Notes: generated by a model from the sequence alone, not told the origin. Positions 1 through 7,632 are shown, numbered from the stretch's first letter. The stretch: DNA of 21,120 nucleotides from Candidatus Omnitrophota bacterium (GCA_026387255.1 JAPLMA010000112.1:1-21120), one strand, 5' to 3'. A program made the numbers and translations.

Positions 1-704
1 GTTACCGGCACCTCAGCGGTAGGAATAAGGAAAAGGTCATCATCTTTTAATTTATACATATCCTCTTCTAATTTAGGAAGTTGCCCAGTGCCCAGCATTG
101 AAGCACGATTAACCAAAAAAGGCGGAAAAATCTCGGTATAGCCATGTTTATTAGTATGCAGGTCTAACATAAAATTGATCAGCGCGCGCTCTAATTTTGC
201 CCCCCAGCCCTTAAACAGAACAAAATTTGAACCCGTAATTTTAGTTGCCCGATTAAAATCTACAATATCTAAATTCTGGCAAAGCTCGATATGATTAAGA
301 GGTTTAAAATTAAATTTCCTCGGCTCCCCCCAGCTGCGCACAATTTTATTTGCAGAAACATCCCCCACCGGTAAAGTTGCATGCGGCAGATTAGGAATAT
401 TCAAAAGCAGCTTATTTAGTTGAATCTCCTGCTCTTTTATCTGGGCTTCCAACTCGCCAATCCGCCGGGAAATTTCTTTCATCGAAGAAATTTTGGCCTT
501 GGCGTCTTTCTTCTCTTTAAGCAATACACCTATTTGATCATTAGCTTTATTACGCAAAGAAGCCAACTCTTCAAACTCACTTAAGGCCTTACGCCGCACA
601 TCATCGATTTTAATAACGCTATCAATATCAATCTTTAAAGCACGATTTTTAATTGCCTGCCTTACTAAATCCTGATTCTCTTTTATAAATTTTATATCTA
701 ACAT
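1..704 (-). CDS. serS: Seryl-tRNA synthetase, N-terminal part (cut by window edge)
   Basis: Charges tRNA-Ser with serine in the cytoplasm. About 234 codons are visible, starting at the ATG at 704-702, which has a GAGGAG ribosome site just upstream. The protein opens MLDIKFIKENQDLV, as SerS proteins do. A charged coiled-coil arm rich in Lys and Glu (roughly residues 30-105) is the tRNA-binding arm of this family. The start of the class II catalytic core follows, with GTGQLPKLEEDMYKL and, at the edge, TAEVPVT, the motif 2 region (TAEVPLT in many SerS). The C-terminal half lies outside the window. A consensus promoter at 774-802 gives a leader of about 65 nt, too short for a T-box. Identification is secure from these motifs. 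Confidence 0.95.
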   Translation of the reverse strand, partial: MLDIKFIKENQDLVRQAIKNRALKIDIDSVIKIDDVRRKALSEFEELASLRNKANDQIGVLLKEKKDAKAKISSMKEISRRIGELEAQIKEQEIQLNKLLLNIPNLPHATLPVGDVSANKIVRSWGEPRKFNFKPLNHIELCQNLDIVDFNRATKITGSNFVLFKGWGAKLERALINFMLDLHTNKHGYTEIFPPFLVNRASMLGTGQLPKLEEDMYKLKDDDLFLIPTAEVPV

Positions 705-773
705 TTTCTCCTCATTATACTAACTAGACACAATTATCTCTTCTGCCAACATATTAATTAAAGAGGTATTTAT

Positions 774-802
774 ATTATACCCTTAGATTTTAATTCTTTC
801 AA
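774..802 (-). promoter_or_regulatory. Sigma70-type promoter of serS
   Basis: On the minus strand TTGAAA (802-797) and TATAAT (779-774) are separated by 17 bp, close to consensus. It points at serS and lies between tRNA-Lys and the serS start. Confidence 0.75.
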
Positions 803-844
803 TAAGATATCTAGAAGTGTGGATTTTAGGAAGGTTAAAGAAAA

Positions 845-917
845 TGAGCCATGTAGGAGTCGAACCTACGACCTTGACATTAAGAGTGTCCTGCTCTACC
901 AGCTGAGCTAATGGCCC
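845..917 (-). tRNA. tRNA-Lys(CUU)
   Basis: The 73-nt minus-strand sequence folds as a cloverleaf. It has a 7-bp acceptor with one G-U pair, a D arm GCTC/GAGC, an anticodon loop CTCTTAA with anticodon CTT at 884-882, and a T arm GTAGG/CCTAC closing loop TTCGACT. The anticodon stem has a G-A mismatch at its outermost pair (27-43). The discriminator base is A. CCA is not encoded, so it must be added by the CCA-adding enzyme. The gene sits upstream of serS on the same strand, but serS has its own promoter in between. Confidence 0.95.
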
Positions 918-1128
918 AAAAATAATTATACTAATTTATCCATCAAGATTATATATGTAATATTAAATCTTATCAAGATATTTTTCTATTATCTAGATAA
1001 ATCAACATTAAAATTGTATCCAATTCAACTCAAAGATATGCATAAAAATTATTAAAAATAGTAGATTAATAACCATAACTATAGTATTAGCAATATATTA
1101 TGAGAATAAAAATATTTTTACCAGACTA
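918..1128. other. AT-rich intergenic stretch, no gene seen
   Basis: Very AT-rich sequence between the 5' end of tRNA-Lys and the promoter of the 98-codon gene. I see no credible ORF, RNA or long repeat. A TATAAT at 930-925 on the minus strand could be the -10 of the tRNA gene, but no good -35 goes with it. Confidence 0.5.
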
Positions 1129-1157
1129 TTGAAATTAGTAAAACTATATGTTACACT
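1129..1157 (+). promoter_or_regulatory. Promoter of the riboswitch-controlled small gene
   Basis: TTGAAA (1129-1134), a 17-bp spacer and TACACT (1152-1157). Transcription would start near 1164, directly before the structured leader. That position supports it as the promoter for the aptamer and the 98-codon gene. Confidence 0.6.
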
Positions 1158-1181
1158 TTTAATACAATCAGGAACAGCTTT

Positions 1182-1262
1182 GAAAAAGGCTAACTAGCAG
1201 TAATGCTGGGGCGCAAAGTGACAGCTCCGAAAGTTTTCGGAGGGCTGCACTGCCAAAGGATG
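1182..1262 (+). promoter_or_regulatory. Candidate GEMM / cyclic-di-GMP-I-type riboswitch aptamer
   Basis: Seen: a stem CTAGCA/TGCTGG (1194-1199 with 1204-1209) closed by GTAA, a GNRA tetraloop. It is followed by GGGCGCAAAG (1209-1218), which matches the conserved GGGACGCAAAG core of GEMM-I RNAs. A second stem-loop follows: CAGC/GCTG (1222-1225 with 1244-1247), then TCCGAA/TTCGGA with a two-base GG bulge. GGC (1188-1190) can pair with GCC (1252-1254) to close the junction. This order fits c-di-GMP-I aptamers. The closing helix is short and the usual GGCAAAC is GGCTAAC, so it may be a variant or a cGAMP-type relative. Two terminators follow directly, so control would be by transcription termination. 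Confidence 0.58.
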
Positions 1263-1292
1263 AAACCCTAAAATATCCTTTTAGGGTTTTTT
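1263..1292 (+). terminator. Leader terminator 1 (expression platform)
   Basis: An 11-bp hairpin, AAACCCTAAAA (1263-1273) with TTTTAGGGTTT (1279-1289), followed by more T's. It lies in the leader 52 nt before the ATG, so it must be read through for expression. AAAGGAT at 1255-1261 is an exact complement of ATCCTTT at 1275-1281. Their pairing would compete with the terminator and could serve as an antiterminator. Confidence 0.85.
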
Positions 1293-1296
1293 ATGG

Positions 1297-1324
1297 CCCC
1301 GGCTCTTAATAAGCGGGGTTTTTT
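1297..1324 (+). terminator. Leader terminator 2, in tandem
   Basis: CCCC (1297-1300) pairs with GGGG (1315-1318). An inner GCT/AGC and one bulged G continue the stem, and TTTTTT follows. It is weaker than the first hairpin but ends only 20 nt before the start codon, so the gene is guarded by two intrinsic terminators. Confidence 0.65.
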
Positions 1325-1344
1325 AATGGGCAAGGAGGTGTAAG

Positions 1345-1641
1345 ATGGGGAAAAGAGAGATTTTAACGGGTTTGCTGGTTTTTTTAATGGTTTCCACTGT
1401 TTGGGCTGGTAATAGTGTAACCATCAGCATGTCTTGTACTATACCTTCTATTCCGGGGATAAATGCTCCCGCTCGTGTTCCAGAGACGTTAATTAGGAAT
1501 TACCAGAGAGAAGATGTCGCCAATAAAAACTCCACTGCCACGGTAAGTGAAGAAGTTATAGAAAAGGAGGAGAGAATAGAAACCCTTCTTGCCCAAGGAG
1601 AAAAAGTTACCACGCAGGTGAGAACAATTTATACCCGGTAA
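1345..1641 (+). CDS. Small exported protein under riboswitch control, unknown function
   Basis: 98 codons with a near-perfect ribosome site AAGGAGGTG before the ATG. The start is MGKREI followed by a hydrophobic run and VWA, a good Sec signal peptide cut near residue 21-22. The mature protein of about 77 residues opens with a probable beta strand, SVTISMSCTIPSIPG. It continues through a Pro-rich piece into a charged, probably helical segment (EEVIEKEERIETLLAQ). I do not recognise a family. The mature N-terminus resembles that of the pilin-like protein at 5477-6061 (TVTVNATVPTVATGL), which hints at a role in the same fibre system. It is the only plus-strand gene here, is convergent with the barrel gene 18 bp away, and is preceded by an aptamer and two terminators. 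Confidence 0.8.
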   Translation: MGKREILTGLLVFLMVSTVWAGNSVTISMSCTIPSIPGINAPARVPETLIRNYQREDVANKNSTATVSEEVIEKEERIETLLAQGEKVTTQVRTIYTR

Positions 1642-1659
1642 CTCCACCTCATCCTATTT

Positions 1660-4548
1660 CTATATTTTACGTAGAGGAATGTTCCAAACCGAAGATTCCC
1701 CCTCTTGCAGGGGGAATTTCTTTTTAAGGACGACTAAAGGTAAGTAATAAACCGGTATTGAATTTAAGTCTGCCGCTAGCTCATGCTCCCCGGGCTGCGC
1801 CTGCGAATAAGCATAGCTACCATCTACGCTAGTAGTCACCGTTTTATTTCCATCCAGAGTTATCACTACTCCAGAAACGCCTTTTTCTCCCATTGAATAT
1901 TCACCGTCTTGGTTTAAATCTTCAAAAACTATACCGCGGATCTCTGAACGCGAAGTTATTCCGAAATAAACTTTTGCGGCAGCGGCATTGGCGATTGGAA
2001 TACCCTGGGTGACCGGAACGGTCAATATATAACCTGCCGGCAGAGTCCCGGTATCCAGAGTCAGATAAGCTATCTTGCCGTGGACATTAACAAATTTAAA
2101 ATATCCAAGCTCATCGGTAATCTGGAATTTATTCTTACCCAGCCAGATTTTAATACCAAAAACTGGAGGTTCATCGCGGTCCATCAGGCCGTTGGAATTG
2201 TAATCTTTAAAAACATAACCCTGAATAGTTGAGACAGCATCCCAACGTAAACCGGTATCCCAAAGCAGCTTCATCCCTACGTTAAAACTAGCTTCAACCC
2301 GACTGATAACCGTAGGATTTTCTTTCCAGACATTTCTAATCCTGGCCGAAGCGTAAATCTCTTGGCCATCCGCAGGCCGAAATGAAAGTTCGCTATAACC
2401 CTCGATATAATCTTCGCCGGCAAGAAATGATAACGGTGAGTTTGCGCGCTCTTCATCGCGATAGGTAAAACGCATCGATCCCCAAAACGGAGATCTGCCA
2501 ATGCGATCATACCAATCCAGTCCGATTTCAGTAACATTGGGCCGAGCTTGATTACCGGTGTTTCGCTCGATAAGCCAATTCAGCTCTCGATTAAAATAAA
2601 AATATAAGGCGCCAATAACACTAAAACGTAATCCTGCGTAAAACTTTTCGTTTGTATAATCCAGGCTGGGAGCAGAAAAATTTTGATTCTCTTGATGAGA
2701 ATATTTCATATAAGTAGAAATCTCTTTACCAAATAAGGAAAATAGCCTGTTTGCGCCAAGGCCAGAAGACTGATATCTTACTTGTGATAGTTTACCCAAG
2801 TCATTCTGAAGGGTATAGCTGGCTTCCAGACTAGTCAATGGGTCTAACTTATAGGTAAGCGTACTATCCAAATCCTCATTAAAACGATCCGGATTATCTT
2901 CTGCCGGATAAAGCCGGTCGCGATATATATCAAAACGCTGAGTATAAGTAAGATTATCTGTAGGCCGATAGTTTAAATTTAAAAGAGCACCAAATTCTCC
3001 CTGACGCCATCCGGAGCCAGTGATACTCACAAACTGTTTATCAATATCCCTAAGTTGTAAATTCGCATAAAGTTTATCCCCGTTATAACGACTGGTAAAT
3101 AACTGAGCTAAATTCTTAGTATCGCTGGCGATTTCGTAGTTATAACCATAATGCTTAAAATTCCAGCTTCCGATAAGATCATAAGCATAATCCTTAAGGT
3201 AAGACTGCCGGTCACGCCCCCAGCCATGCGCCACGCTAAACTTATAATTCTGCCAGGTAACCGGAGAAAAGTTCAAATTAAAACCGCTGATGAACGCATA
3301 ATTTGTTTTATAGGTATTCATAGACAATGTCCCGTAACGGCCGCCATTCTCTCTCCCCCAGAATATGGCATAATCAAGCTTATTATTAAAAGCCGGCGAA
3401 GAAAAATAGACACCTCTTAAATCCGGGCCCGGTATAGCCAAATTATTGAAATAGGGATTGTAATCTCCTGCCCGGAGATTAAAACCCTTAAAATCCCCCA
3501 ATTTTCCGTTAGTCAGGCCGGCAGTAATATAAGTCATATCAGTAGTATTAGACAAGGTGCGCTCTGTTATCGCCGCATCAAGTAACCCATAAGGAGTAGC
3601 TCCATCCATACGCAAATTATGAATCCAGGAATAACTTCCGTTGCGCTGGATTGTTCCTAACCTATGCCCGGTATAATAAGAATACCAGTCTAGGTTATAA
3701 CGTAGCCTAAAATTACCCATTCTCTCCTCTTCCTTACGCATTATTTCTTCCAAAGTCGGAAAATCAGGAATAGGCATAATACCAGTGCACTCAATGCTTG
3801 TACGTCCAGAATCATCCCAGATAATAATTGAGGCTAACCCCCTGCCCTTAGCCATAACCGAAATTTCATTATCATTTAATTTTTCCGCGTAGAGAAGTTC
3901 CGGTTGAATGACCAAAAAACGCTTGATATTGCTACCGCTAATAATAACATATTTGCCTTCTTCGATTTCTATTGGCTGTTGGATAGAAAGCCGCGGGTCA
4001 TTAAGAAAATACCTTACCTGAGATTTTCTTTTAGCATTAGTAACTGATTCGCCTGCTTGGCTCAACTCAGGAATAAAAATCTGAGAAGCATTAAGCCCCT
4101 CGTCTTTTTCCAGAGTTTTCCTAACATTAGTTTGATTCAGGACATTTTCCATTGCTGTCTGTCGATTTAATCTAACAGAAGGATGATAAGCCGGGATGAT
4201 GGGCTTACCACCACTAGCCTCTTTACTTGCATCTTTACCTGTGTCTTTACTTGACATTTCGCTAACCAGGCCAAGATAGTAAATTGCGGGCGGATAATCT
4301 GGTTCAGCGATAAGGGCTTTATTAAATTCATTCTCTGCCTCTAGAAAATCACCTTTCTTAAAATCCTTGATGCCTTCTTCACAGAGAAACTCGGCGATCT
4401 GGCTATAAGCAAAAGCTGAATGTGGAGTTGTGATAATAGAGAAAAATAAACTGCAGGCTAAAAAATAAATGGCCGAAAAAAAAGTGAATTTTCCAGAAAG
4501 GACTATATGGCGGGATTTTTTAGGTGATCTTCCAGCAAAAAAAAGCAT
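1660..4548 (-). CDS. Usher-like outer-membrane barrel protein with TPR, secretin-N-like and SdrD-B domains
   Basis: 962 residues. I chose the ATG at 4548, one base after the chaperone stop, over an in-frame TTG at 4575 that overlaps that gene. A signal peptide ends near AFA (residue 47). A TPR-like segment follows (about 50-95). Next is a domain (about 184-256) resembling the N-terminal domain of CpaC/secretin proteins (IEIEEGKYVIISGSNIKRF, then ASIIIWDDSGR). Residues about 280-770 are alternating aromatic strands with YxxxDxL-type patterns, as in a large outer-membrane barrel. The C-terminus holds two SdrD-B-like domains (about 775-863 and 869-946), each with an EF-like loop, DYNSNGLMDRDE and DLNQDGEYSMGE. 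As last gene after subunits and a chaperone it is placed like an usher. The fold and role are inferred; it could instead be another type of porin or assembly protein. Confidence 0.75.
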   Translation of the reverse strand: MLFFAGRSPKKSRHIVLSGKFTFFSAIYFLACSLFFSIITTPHSAFAYSQIAEFLCEEGIKDFKKGDFLEAENEFNKALIAEPDYPPAIYYLGLVSEMSSKDTGKDASKEASGGKPIIPAYHPSVRLNRQTAMENVLNQTNVRKTLEKDEGLNASQIFIPELSQAGESVTNAKRKSQVRYFLNDPRLSIQQPIEIEEGKYVIISGSNIKRFLVIQPELLYAEKLNDNEISVMAKGRGLASIIIWDDSGRTSIECTGIMPIPDFPTLEEIMRKEEERMGNFRLRYNLDWYSYYTGHRLGTIQRNGSYSWIHNLRMDGATPYGLLDAAITERTLSNTTDMTYITAGLTNGKLGDFKGFNLRAGDYNPYFNNLAIPGPDLRGVYFSSPAFNNKLDYAIFWGRENGGRYGTLSMNTYKTNYAFISGFNLNFSPVTWQNYKFSVAHGWGRDRQSYLKDYAYDLIGSWNFKHYGYNYEIASDTKNLAQLFTSRYNGDKLYANLQLRDIDKQFVSITGSGWRQGEFGALLNLNYRPTDNLTYTQRFDIYRDRLYPAEDNPDRFNEDLDSTLTYKLDPLTSLEASYTLQNDLGKLSQVRYQSSGLGANRLFSLFGKEISTYMKYSHQENQNFSAPSLDYTNEKFYAGLRFSVIGALYFYFNRELNWLIERNTGNQARPNVTEIGLDWYDRIGRSPFWGSMRFTYRDEERANSPLSFLAGEDYIEGYSELSFRPADGQEIYASARIRNVWKENPTVISRVEASFNVGMKLLWDTGLRWDAVSTIQGYVFKDYNSNGLMDRDEPPVFGIKIWLGKNKFQITDELGYFKFVNVHGKIAYLTLDTGTLPAGYILTVPVTQGIPIANAAAAKVYFGITSRSEIRGIVFEDLNQDGEYSMGEKGVSGVVITLDGNKTVTTSVDGSYAYSQAQPGEHELAADLNSIPVYYLPLVVLKKKFPLQEGESSVWNIPLRKI
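1695..1725 (+). terminator. Terminator of the small gene, inside the 3' end of the barrel gene
   Basis: TTCCCCCT (1696-1703) and AGGGGGAA (1709-1716) form an 8-bp stem with a 5-nt loop, followed by TTTCTTTTT on the plus strand. It ends transcription from the 98-codon gene. On the other strand the same bases encode the lysine-rich KKKFPLQEGES near the end of the barrel protein. Confidence 0.8.
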
Positions 4549-4549
4549 G

Positions 4550-5452
4550 TTACTGAAGCTGGCCGATCTGAACAATTTGATTGTTCTCCCCTATTGTAAC
4601 CGAGGCTTCTTTGGTAATCATCGGACCTCTGCCTACACCAGCGTCCATAAGCGCTTTCCCCAGGTCAACGGTTATTACCAGATCATAATCTCCCGCGGGA
4701 ATCTTATCTTTCCAAGTGCCTAAGAAACTCCCTTTCCCGCCAGGAAAAGTATAGACACTATTAAATACACCGCGGGCACTAACCAGGCCCTCATTATTCA
4801 TTAAGCTAAAATTTCCGGAAGTAGTAATATCTGTATTACCGGTGTTTTCAAAATCCAAGGTAATATCCAAAGACCCTTTTACCTCTTTTGAAGATTGGAT
4901 ATTTAAATTGCTGATCTTAGCAGTTCTCTGTATCGTGTCCTTTACTTCTACATAAAACAAAGTAGCTACCCTGACATTAACATCCAGCCCCGCGGAGCGG
5001 CCGGAACCCGAAAGATTACCTTTACCAATCAAAGTCTCAAAAAAAAGTGTGGCAAAACGCGCGCCACTTGCATCGCGAGGAGCATTAACTGAATAATTTA
5101 TCTTCTGTTTCCCAAATGCAGGCACTACCACATCTGCCGGAGAGAATGTTATCCATGGACAAGCCGAAGTAGAAATGGAATTCGCCGGAAGAAATTCCTT
5201 CGCCCCGCTTCCTCCCGGAAGATAATACCAATCCTCCAGATAGAGGCGCATGATTTTGTTTTCAGCAGTCGGATTATCCAGCGTGATTTCTCCAAAAGCG
5301 CGTTCTCCCGGAGAAACCACCACTCGAATTTTTGACTGATTCATAAAGGGAAGCTTATCGGCTTGCGCGGTAGAGACAAAAAAACTCTCCGCCAGGCACA
5401 ACCAGATAATTATAATACGTAGTCGAACAGACAAAATACCCTCTTTAATCAT
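4550..5452 (-). CDS. Periplasmic fimbrial chaperone-like protein (PapD-type)
   Basis: 300 residues. A hydrophobic signal peptide ends near STAQA (about residue 31). The mature part has two Ig-like halves. Residues about 40-145 carry the pattern of PapD N-domains: KIRVVVSPGERAFGEITLDNP, then a strand with LYLEDWYYLPGG, and later PAFGKQKINYSVNAP before a hydrophobic strand ARFATLFFET. The second half (about 175-285) has LDITLDFENTGNTDI and KIPAGDYDLVITVDLG. This is longer than classical chaperones of about 230 residues and is somewhat like Gram-positive DUF916-type surface proteins. It would bind subunits in the periplasm for the adjacent barrel protein. The ATG at 5452 has no ribosome site; a TTG at 5434 preceded by GAGGGT is a plausible true start. 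The stop lies one base before the barrel gene ATG, suggesting translational coupling. Confidence 0.75.
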   Translation of the reverse strand: MIKEGILSVRLRIIIIWLCLAESFFVSTAQADKLPFMNQSKIRVVVSPGERAFGEITLDNPTAENKIMRLYLEDWYYLPGGSGAKEFLPANSISTSACPWITFSPADVVVPAFGKQKINYSVNAPRDASGARFATLFFETLIGKGNLSGSGRSAGLDVNVRVATLFYVEVKDTIQRTAKISNLNIQSSKEVKGSLDITLDFENTGNTDITTSGNFSLMNNEGLVSARGVFNSVYTFPGGKGSFLGTWKDKIPAGDYDLVITVDLGKALMDAGVGRGPMITKEASVTIGENNQIVQIGQLQ

Positions 5453-5476
5453 ATTACAGCTAGACAGGTTAATTAA

Positions 5477-6061
5477 TTACGGTGTTAGCGTAATGGTGAC
5501 TGAACCAGTATATGTTCCGGCTGGAGTATCCAGTCCAATCGGTGTTACACCCGCAGCATCAGGTTTTGCGGGATCTCCAGTGCCAATACCATAATAGATA
5601 CGCAACCAACCACCTAATAACTGCGCCTTAGTAAAAGCTATGCTATTGCTGTTACCAAAACTAAGATACTGTAATTCTGCACCCACAGTACTGCTAGTCT
5701 GCTTATTGAAAGAAACATTGACCTTATTGTCTAAATTATTCACTCCACTAATCAGTGACGCGCGTGTATGTGTCACTGTCCAGGCAGTCCCGGTGTTATC
5801 GGTTACGCCAATATCCACAGCGTAATAACTAGCCGGCAGAAAAATATTGGTTAAAGGATCATAGACTAAGGTTCCGAAACCAATTGATGTTTGCCCGGGA
5901 GTCCAAACCGTGCCGGTTACCTTGCTCACGCCAACGGTTAATCCGGTAGCCACAGTAGGAACAGTAGCATTAACAGTAACGGTTTGAGTTTGCACAGCCC
6001 AAGTGTTTGTTGCACAGAATAAAACTGCTACTAAAACCATACAAATAAATATATTCTTCAT
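5477..6061 (-). CDS. Pilin-like exported subunit
   Basis: 194 residues with a strong ribosome site AAGGAGG before the ATG. The signal peptide ends at NTWA (about residue 22). The mature protein is almost wholly predicted beta: it starts VQTQTVTVNATVP and ends TPAGTYTGSVTITLTP, the type of C-terminal strand seen in spore-coat-U and other fimbrial subunits. There are no cysteines in the mature part, so it lacks the disulfide of classical pilins. Its strong ribosome site, small size and position before chaperone and barrel genes suggest it is the major fibre subunit. I do not recognise a named family. Confidence 0.7.
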   Translation of the reverse strand: MKNIFICMVLVAVLFCATNTWAVQTQTVTVNATVPTVATGLTVGVSKVTGTVWTPGQTSIGFGTLVYDPLTNIFLPASYYAVDIGVTDNTGTAWTVTHTRASLISGVNNLDNKVNVSFNKQTSSTVGAELQYLSFGNSNSIAFTKAQLLGGWLRIYYGIGTGDPAKPDAAGVTPIGLDTPAGTYTGSVTITLTP

Positions 6062-6128
6062 TTCTCGCCTCCTTGTTTAATTGTTTAGTTTATAATTGTT
6101 ATCCTTAAACTTCTCTCTCCCTTCCTCT

Positions 6129-7532
6129 CTAAATTTCGGTTAATGTATAAGTTATGCGCGATGAATAATTCCCTGCCTTTAAATCGGTAGGGCAAATTAA
6201 TTCATAAATTACTTTAAATTTATCGGCAGAACCGTTGGTATCGGAAACAAATAGCAGAACATTGCCTTTTTCAACCGGGATTTTGTTGGAAATCTTTAAG
6301 TTCCCCTTAGTCTCATTTACCGCAAGGGTCTGCAGCGAAAAATACTGAGAAAGAATTTTTTCTCCGTCGCTGCTTACCAATTCTGAAAGAACATTTTGCG
6401 TTACCTGATATGGCCGGCCAAGATTTGATTTTACCTCAATCAGCACTTCATTTAAACGCGGCCCATCAGAAGGCTTAAGATTCGCAAAATCAATACTATA
6501 ACGCTGGTCCTGCGGAGAGATAGATATTTCAAAAGTACGTTCCTGCCGAATTTCTAAATCCAAGGCACCTAAATTTATCTGTTTGCCCGCGGATTCTAGT
6601 AAATACTGAATACGTGAACGATAGTTGCCGGCTACCAAGCTTAATGGATCGGATAAAGAATATGTAATTGTAAAGGCCTTATCCGCGCTACCATCAGGAC
6701 GCGAAGAATATATTGTCTGGATATTGCTTGTTACCGGAGTCGGCTGATTTATCGCCACGCCTTTTTGGGCGTCAGGAACACTAAAAAGAAAATTTCCATT
6801 ATCAATAAATTTACCCTCTTGAGACTGGATGGGTCCGGGAAGCATCTGCATAATTCTGAATGGCCCGTTAAAAGAACTATTAATCGTAACAACGGCGTTA
6901 GCTGCGCCACGCAGATCATTATCCTCTGAGGGATTAAGTATAATCGAACTTGCCCCTTCTGCCGGTGCCACAGTAACCGATAGAGAACCGCCATCATTAG
7001 GAATATTCACATAAACTTCAATGATGTTATTCACCGGCATCGCAGATGAACTAACCGGATTCAAAATTAAACTAATCCGGCCGGTGTAATAACCAGGGGC
7101 AATTTCCTGCGAATTTGTAATGCCATACACAAGAGTAAATGAATCGGCTGTTCCGGCGGGGTTAGAGACATAAATAAGTTCGTCGTTCCTTACCGCAATA
7201 TCCCCGGTAGGAATACGTAAATCACCGTATTTATTCGAGCCGCGAAACCCTCTCACTACGAAATTATTTCCAATCGTAACCGATGGATTATCACGGCTCC
7301 TTAGTGGAGTTTCAATACGCTGGCGTATCTCATAACGATTATTAACTGTATCATTTAAAGTCGAGAATGTTATTCCGCGGGAAAAGTTGATTCGGTCAAA
7401 CTCCAACCGAGACCCTCCCTCATCAAGCATATAACTTAAGTCAAAAGCAGCAAAAGCTTGGCCGCAGAAAGTTCCTAAAGCTACCAGCATCAGACTAAAA
7501 ATAATTACCTTAAACACTTTTCGCATTTTCAT
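6129..7532 (-). CDS. Large exported subunit with three about 154-residue repeats
   Basis: 467 residues, with a signal peptide ending near QAFA (about residue 28). Three copies of a beta-rich unit follow, recognisable by the cores VSNPAGTADSFTLVYG (from about 122), SSRPDGSADKAFTITY (about 276) and VSDTNGSADKFKVIYE (about 429). Each core is followed after a short loop by a strand (PGYYTGRISLIL, AGNYRSRIQYLL, AGNYSSRITYTL). The period is about 154 residues. Each unit also has an earlier segment of the type YEIRQRIETPL, FRIMQMLPGPI or YQVTQNVLSEL. The repeats look like tandem pilin-like Ig domains, so a tip or stalk adhesin is likely. It is the first gene of the operon, behind a consensus promoter at 7578-7605 and a GGTGG ribosome site. 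Confidence 0.72.
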   Translation of the reverse strand: MKMRKVFKVIIFSLMLVALGTFCGQAFAAFDLSYMLDEGGSRLEFDRINFSRGITFSTLNDTVNNRYEIRQRIETPLRSRDNPSVTIGNNFVVRGFRGSNKYGDLRIPTGDIAVRNDELIYVSNPAGTADSFTLVYGITNSQEIAPGYYTGRISLILNPVSSSAMPVNNIIEVYVNIPNDGGSLSVTVAPAEGASSIILNPSEDNDLRGAANAVVTINSSFNGPFRIMQMLPGPIQSQEGKFIDNGNFLFSVPDAQKGVAINQPTPVTSNIQTIYSSRPDGSADKAFTITYSLSDPLSLVAGNYRSRIQYLLESAGKQINLGALDLEIRQERTFEISISPQDQRYSIDFANLKPSDGPRLNEVLIEVKSNLGRPYQVTQNVLSELVSSDGEKILSQYFSLQTLAVNETKGNLKISNKIPVEKGNVLLFVSDTNGSADKFKVIYELICPTDLKAGNYSSRITYTLTEI

Positions 7533-7577
7533 AATTCTACCACCATGCTAAAAAACTCCTCTATTCTTCGTAAGAGT

Positions 7578-7605
7578 ATTATATAAGTACCCAGAATAAT
7601 GTCAA
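7578..7605 (-). promoter_or_regulatory. Main promoter of the usher-like operon with an overlapping dyad
   Basis: TTGACA (7605-7600) and TATAAT (7583-7578), both perfect, are 16 bp apart; the start would be near 7571. An inverted repeat, TACCCAG at 7588-7594 and CTGGGTA at 7612-7618, brackets the -35 box. It could be an operator. Confidence 0.75.
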
Positions 7606-7632
7606 TTGTACCTGGGTATAATCATTACAATG

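Noticed and set aside
4549..4575. TTG at 4575 as the start of the barrel gene
   Set aside because: It would overlap the chaperone gene by 26 nt; the ATG at 4548 directly after the stop gives a normal signal peptide.
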